From Candidatus Kapaibacterium sp. (GTDB lineage: Bacteria; Bacteroidota; Ignavibacteria; Kapaibacteriales; UBA2268), in NCBI GenBank assembly GCA_028691175.1, contig JAQUZU010000029.1:12682-19509 (forward strand): DNA of 6,828 nt, given 5' to 3'. Below the pieces are notes generated by a model. It was not told where the DNA came from. It made no database searches and saw only the letters and a program-made list of their open reading frames with translations. The position numbers and the translations under genes are program-made. Positions 4,646 to 6,828 of the stretch are shown here, piece after piece. How positions within the stretch are numbered: position 1 is the stretch's first letter; every line of letters begins with the position of its first letter.

Positions 4646-6828
4646 ATGTTAGGGATAATAAAATCAATGTTCGGCACTAAACATGACCGTGACGTTAAGG
4701 CTATGAAGCCGATTGTAGCACAAATCAATAAAATTTATGAAACGCTGCATACATTAACCGATGAACAACTCAAAGCTAAAACAGACGAGTTCAAAAATAA
4801 GGTCAAGGAAAATACTGCCGCCGTTGAAAACGAAAAACTTACATTAACCGAACAACTTAAAAACGAAGTACTTACGGTAGGGAAAATTGCCGATATCAAT
4901 GAAAAAATAAAGCAACTCGATAAACAGATTTTCGAACTTGCAAACGGTACCCTGAATGAAATTTTACCGGAAGCTTATGCGGTAGTAAAGGAAACTTGTC
5001 GCCGACTTACCGAAAGAGGTTACATATATGAATATGCCGGTCAGCAGTACAAATGGGATATGATCCCGTATGATGTGCAGTTGATGGGCGGTATCGTTAT
5101 GCACCAAGGAAAAATCTCCGAAATGACCACAGGTGAAGGTAAGACTTTGGTTGCCGTTCTTCCGATGTATTTGAATGCACTCGCCGGAAAAGGCGTTCAC
5201 CTCGTTACGGTCAATGATTATTTGGCAAAACGTGATGCCGACTGGATGCGCCCGGTTTATGAATTCTTGGGCTTGAGCGTCGGGTCAATTTTGTCGAATA
5301 TGGAACCGGAAGATCGCAAGAGAGTATACGATTGCGATTTGACTTACGGTACAAACAACGAGTTTGGTTTCGATTATTTGCGCGATAACATGGTGGTCAG
5401 CATGGATCAAATGGTTCAGAGACCGCATTGGTTTGCGATTGTCGATGAGGTCGATTCCGTCTTGATTGATGAAGCGCGAACTCCGCTTATTATTTCGGGA
5501 CCGGTCGGGCAGTCTGATCAAAAATTTAATCAAATGAATCCGCTCGTAAAACGTTTGGTCGAATTTCAGAGCCGGCTCGTAAATGAAATAACTGCTGAAG
5601 CGGCGTCGCTCGTTTCGCAATATGAAAATAAAGAAAAACGCGAGCAACTCGGAATTTTGCTTTTAAGAGCATTTCACGGGCTGCCGAAGCATAAAAGACT
5701 TGCAAAACTTTTGCAGGAACCGGAACTCCAGAAACTGCTCCGTGAGACGGAAATTTTCTTTATGCGCGATAAAAATGCACGTATGCCGGAAATCGATGAT
5801 GAACTATATTATATAATAGACGAAAAAAATCATCAACTCGATATTACGGACAAAGGACGTGCCGTATTGACGGAAGGACAGTCGGATCCGAACGTATTCG
5901 TTTTGCCGGATATTGCGGCAGAATTGAGTGCTATTGAAGGACGTACCGACCTCGAGCCGCAAGAAAAGCAGGATATGATTAACAGAGCAAATATGATTTA
6001 TGCTGAGCGCAGCGATGTGATTCATACTTTGAACCAACTCTTGCGTGCATATTCGCTTTATGAAAAAGATGTTGAATACGTTGTCCAAGACAATAAAATT
6101 CTTATCGTAGATGAATTTACCGGTCGTATTCTCGATGGCAGACGCTATAGTGAGGGGCTGCATCAGGCGATTGAAGCGAAGGAAGGCGTAAAAGTTGAGC
6201 GTGATACGCAGACAATGGCGACTATTACCCTGCAGAACTATTTCAGACTTTATAAAAAACTTGCCGGCATGACCGGTACAGCAGATACTGAAGCGGGCGA
6301 GTTCGAGAAAATCTATAAACTTGAAGTTACGGTTGTTCCGACTAATAAACCGATTGTCCGCAAAGATGAGGAAGATTTAATCTTCCGCACAAAACGCGAG
6401 AAATTCAATGCAATTATCGAGCAAGTGCAGGAGGAAGTTCAAAAAGGACGTGCCGTCCTGGTTGGTACTGCGTCGGTTGATGTCTCCGAATTAATAAGTA
6501 AGATGCTTAAGCGTGCCGGAATTCCGCATAATGTATTAAATGCAAAGCAACATGCGAAGGAAGCGGAAATTATCTCGAATGCAGGTTGCAAGGGAGCCGT
6601 TACAATTGCTACAAACATGGCGGGACGTGGTACGGATATTAAACTTGATCCTGATGTTAAGAAAAACGGCGGTCTCGCAATTATCGGTTCTGAAAGACAC
6701 GATGCAAGACGTATCGATCGCCAGTTGCGTGGTCGTGCCGGTCGTCAGGGCGATCCGGGAACTTCGCAGTTCTATATTTCGCTTGAAGATAACCTGATGC
6801 GACTTTTTGGTGGCGAACGAATTGCCGG
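4646..6828 (+). CDS. secA: Protein translocase ATPase SecA, N-terminal 727 residues (runs off right edge)
   Basis: SecA is the cytosolic/peripheral-membrane ATPase that drives preproteins through SecYEG. From the ATG at 4646 (MLGIIKSMFG) the frame is open to the edge. Visible motifs in order: the WDMIPYDVQLMGG helicase lead-in, Walker A TTGEGKT at 161-167 (Lys166), TYGTNNEFGFDYLRDNM, Walker B VDEVDS at 266-271, DEARTPLIISGP to 286, KLAGMTGTADTEAGEF, MAGRGTDI at 658-665 and the arginine-finger motif QLRGRAGRQGD at 693-703. Walker A falls about 58 residues later than in E. coli because of an N-terminal Lys/Glu-rich insertion (about 50-105). An insert of roughly 50-70 residues follows ISGP (LLLRAFHGLPKHKRLAKLL, then RMPEIDDELYYIIDEK), as in Bacteroidota-type SecA. 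The end of NBD2, most of the helical scaffold, the helical wing and the C-terminal tail lie outside. The ribosome binding site is weak (GAGATAT at 4633-4639). It is a separate unit after the greA terminator. Confidence 0.97.
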   Translation, partial: MLGIIKSMFGTKHDRDVKAMKPIVAQINKIYETLHTLTDEQLKAKTDEFKNKVKENTAAVENEKLTLTEQLKNEVLTVGKIADINEKIKQLDKQIFELANGTLNEILPEAYAVVKETCRRLTERGYIYEYAGQQYKWDMIPYDVQLMGGIVMHQGKISEMTTGEGKTLVAVLPMYLNALAGKGVHLVTVNDYLAKRDADWMRPVYEFLGLSVGSILSNMEPEDRKRVYDCDLTYGTNNEFGFDYLRDNMVVSMDQMVQRPHWFAIVDEVDSVLIDEARTPLIISGPVGQSDQKFNQMNPLVKRLVEFQSRLVNEITAEAASLVSQYENKEKREQLGILLLRAFHGLPKHKRLAKLLQEPELQKLLRETEIFFMRDKNARMPEIDDELYYIIDEKNHQLDITDKGRAVLTEGQSDPNVFVLPDIAAELSAIEGRTDLEPQEKQDMINRANMIYAERSDVIHTLNQLLRAYSLYEKDVEYVVQDNKILIVDEFTGRILDGRRYSEGLHQAIEAKEGVKVERDTQTMATITLQNYFRLYKKLAGMTGTADTEAGEFEKIYKLEVTVVPTNKPIVRKDEEDLIFRTKREKFNAIIEQVQEEVQKGRAVLVGTASVDVSELISKMLKRAGIPHNVLNAKQHAKEAEIISNAGCKGAVTIATNMAGRGTDIKLDPDVKKNGGLAIIGSERHDARRIDRQLRGRAGRQGDPGTSQFYISLEDNLMRLFGGERIA

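Noticed and set aside
1..6828. A novel defence, mobile or CRISPR-like system.
   Set aside because: Every long coding frame belongs to a familiar housekeeping family, no repeat arrays or transposase/integrase motifs are visible, and base composition looks even throughout.

Overview
The window is a housekeeping segment from a bacterium that I place in the Bacteroidota/Fibrobacterota/Chlorobiota (FCB) group. Four signs support this. SecA carries the long insert after its ISGP motif and the N-terminal extension that I know from Bacteroidota-type SecA. Tgt lacks the usual zinc-binding cysteines, as I recall for Bacteroidota homologues. GreA and RibBA read most like FCB versions. A TTTG/TATCTTTG promoter of the Bacteroidota type lies upstream of the vanZ-like gene. 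Clear Shine-Dalgarno sequences (greA, probably yajC) and a SecA more compact than typical Bacteroidota SecA make a non-Bacteroidota FCB lineage such as Fibrobacterota plausible. That placement is inference from remembered families, not a search.

Layout: (1) 1-593, minus strand: the 5' part of a SpoU/TrmH-family RNA 2'-O-methyltransferase gene running off the left edge. (2) 594-732: divergent intergenic region with a good promoter for the rightward genes. (3) 733-3890, plus strand: a compact probable operon vanZ-like, tgt, yajC, ribBA, with a 4-bp overlap and then gaps of 40 and 20 bp, closed by a hairpin/T-run terminator at 3919-3950. (4) 4000-4473: greA as a separate unit with its own strong ribosome binding site and a very strong terminator ending in 13 T. 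(5) 4518-4645: a 128-bp secA leader with inverted repeats and a 10-bp-periodic AT-rich repeat. (6) 4646 to the right edge: the first 727 codons of secA.

The genes join RNA modification (methyltransferase, queuosine insertion by Tgt), Sec protein export (YajC, SecA), riboflavin synthesis (RibBA) and transcript-cleavage fidelity (GreA). yajC follows tgt as in many bacteria, but is followed here by ribBA rather than secD/secF, and secA lies two transcription units downstream.

I see no mobile element, CRISPR array, RNA gene, toxin/defence module or other sign of an undescribed system. The points most worth a second look are the zinc-site loss in Tgt, the secA leader architecture, and a duplicated sequence flanking the ribBA terminator.
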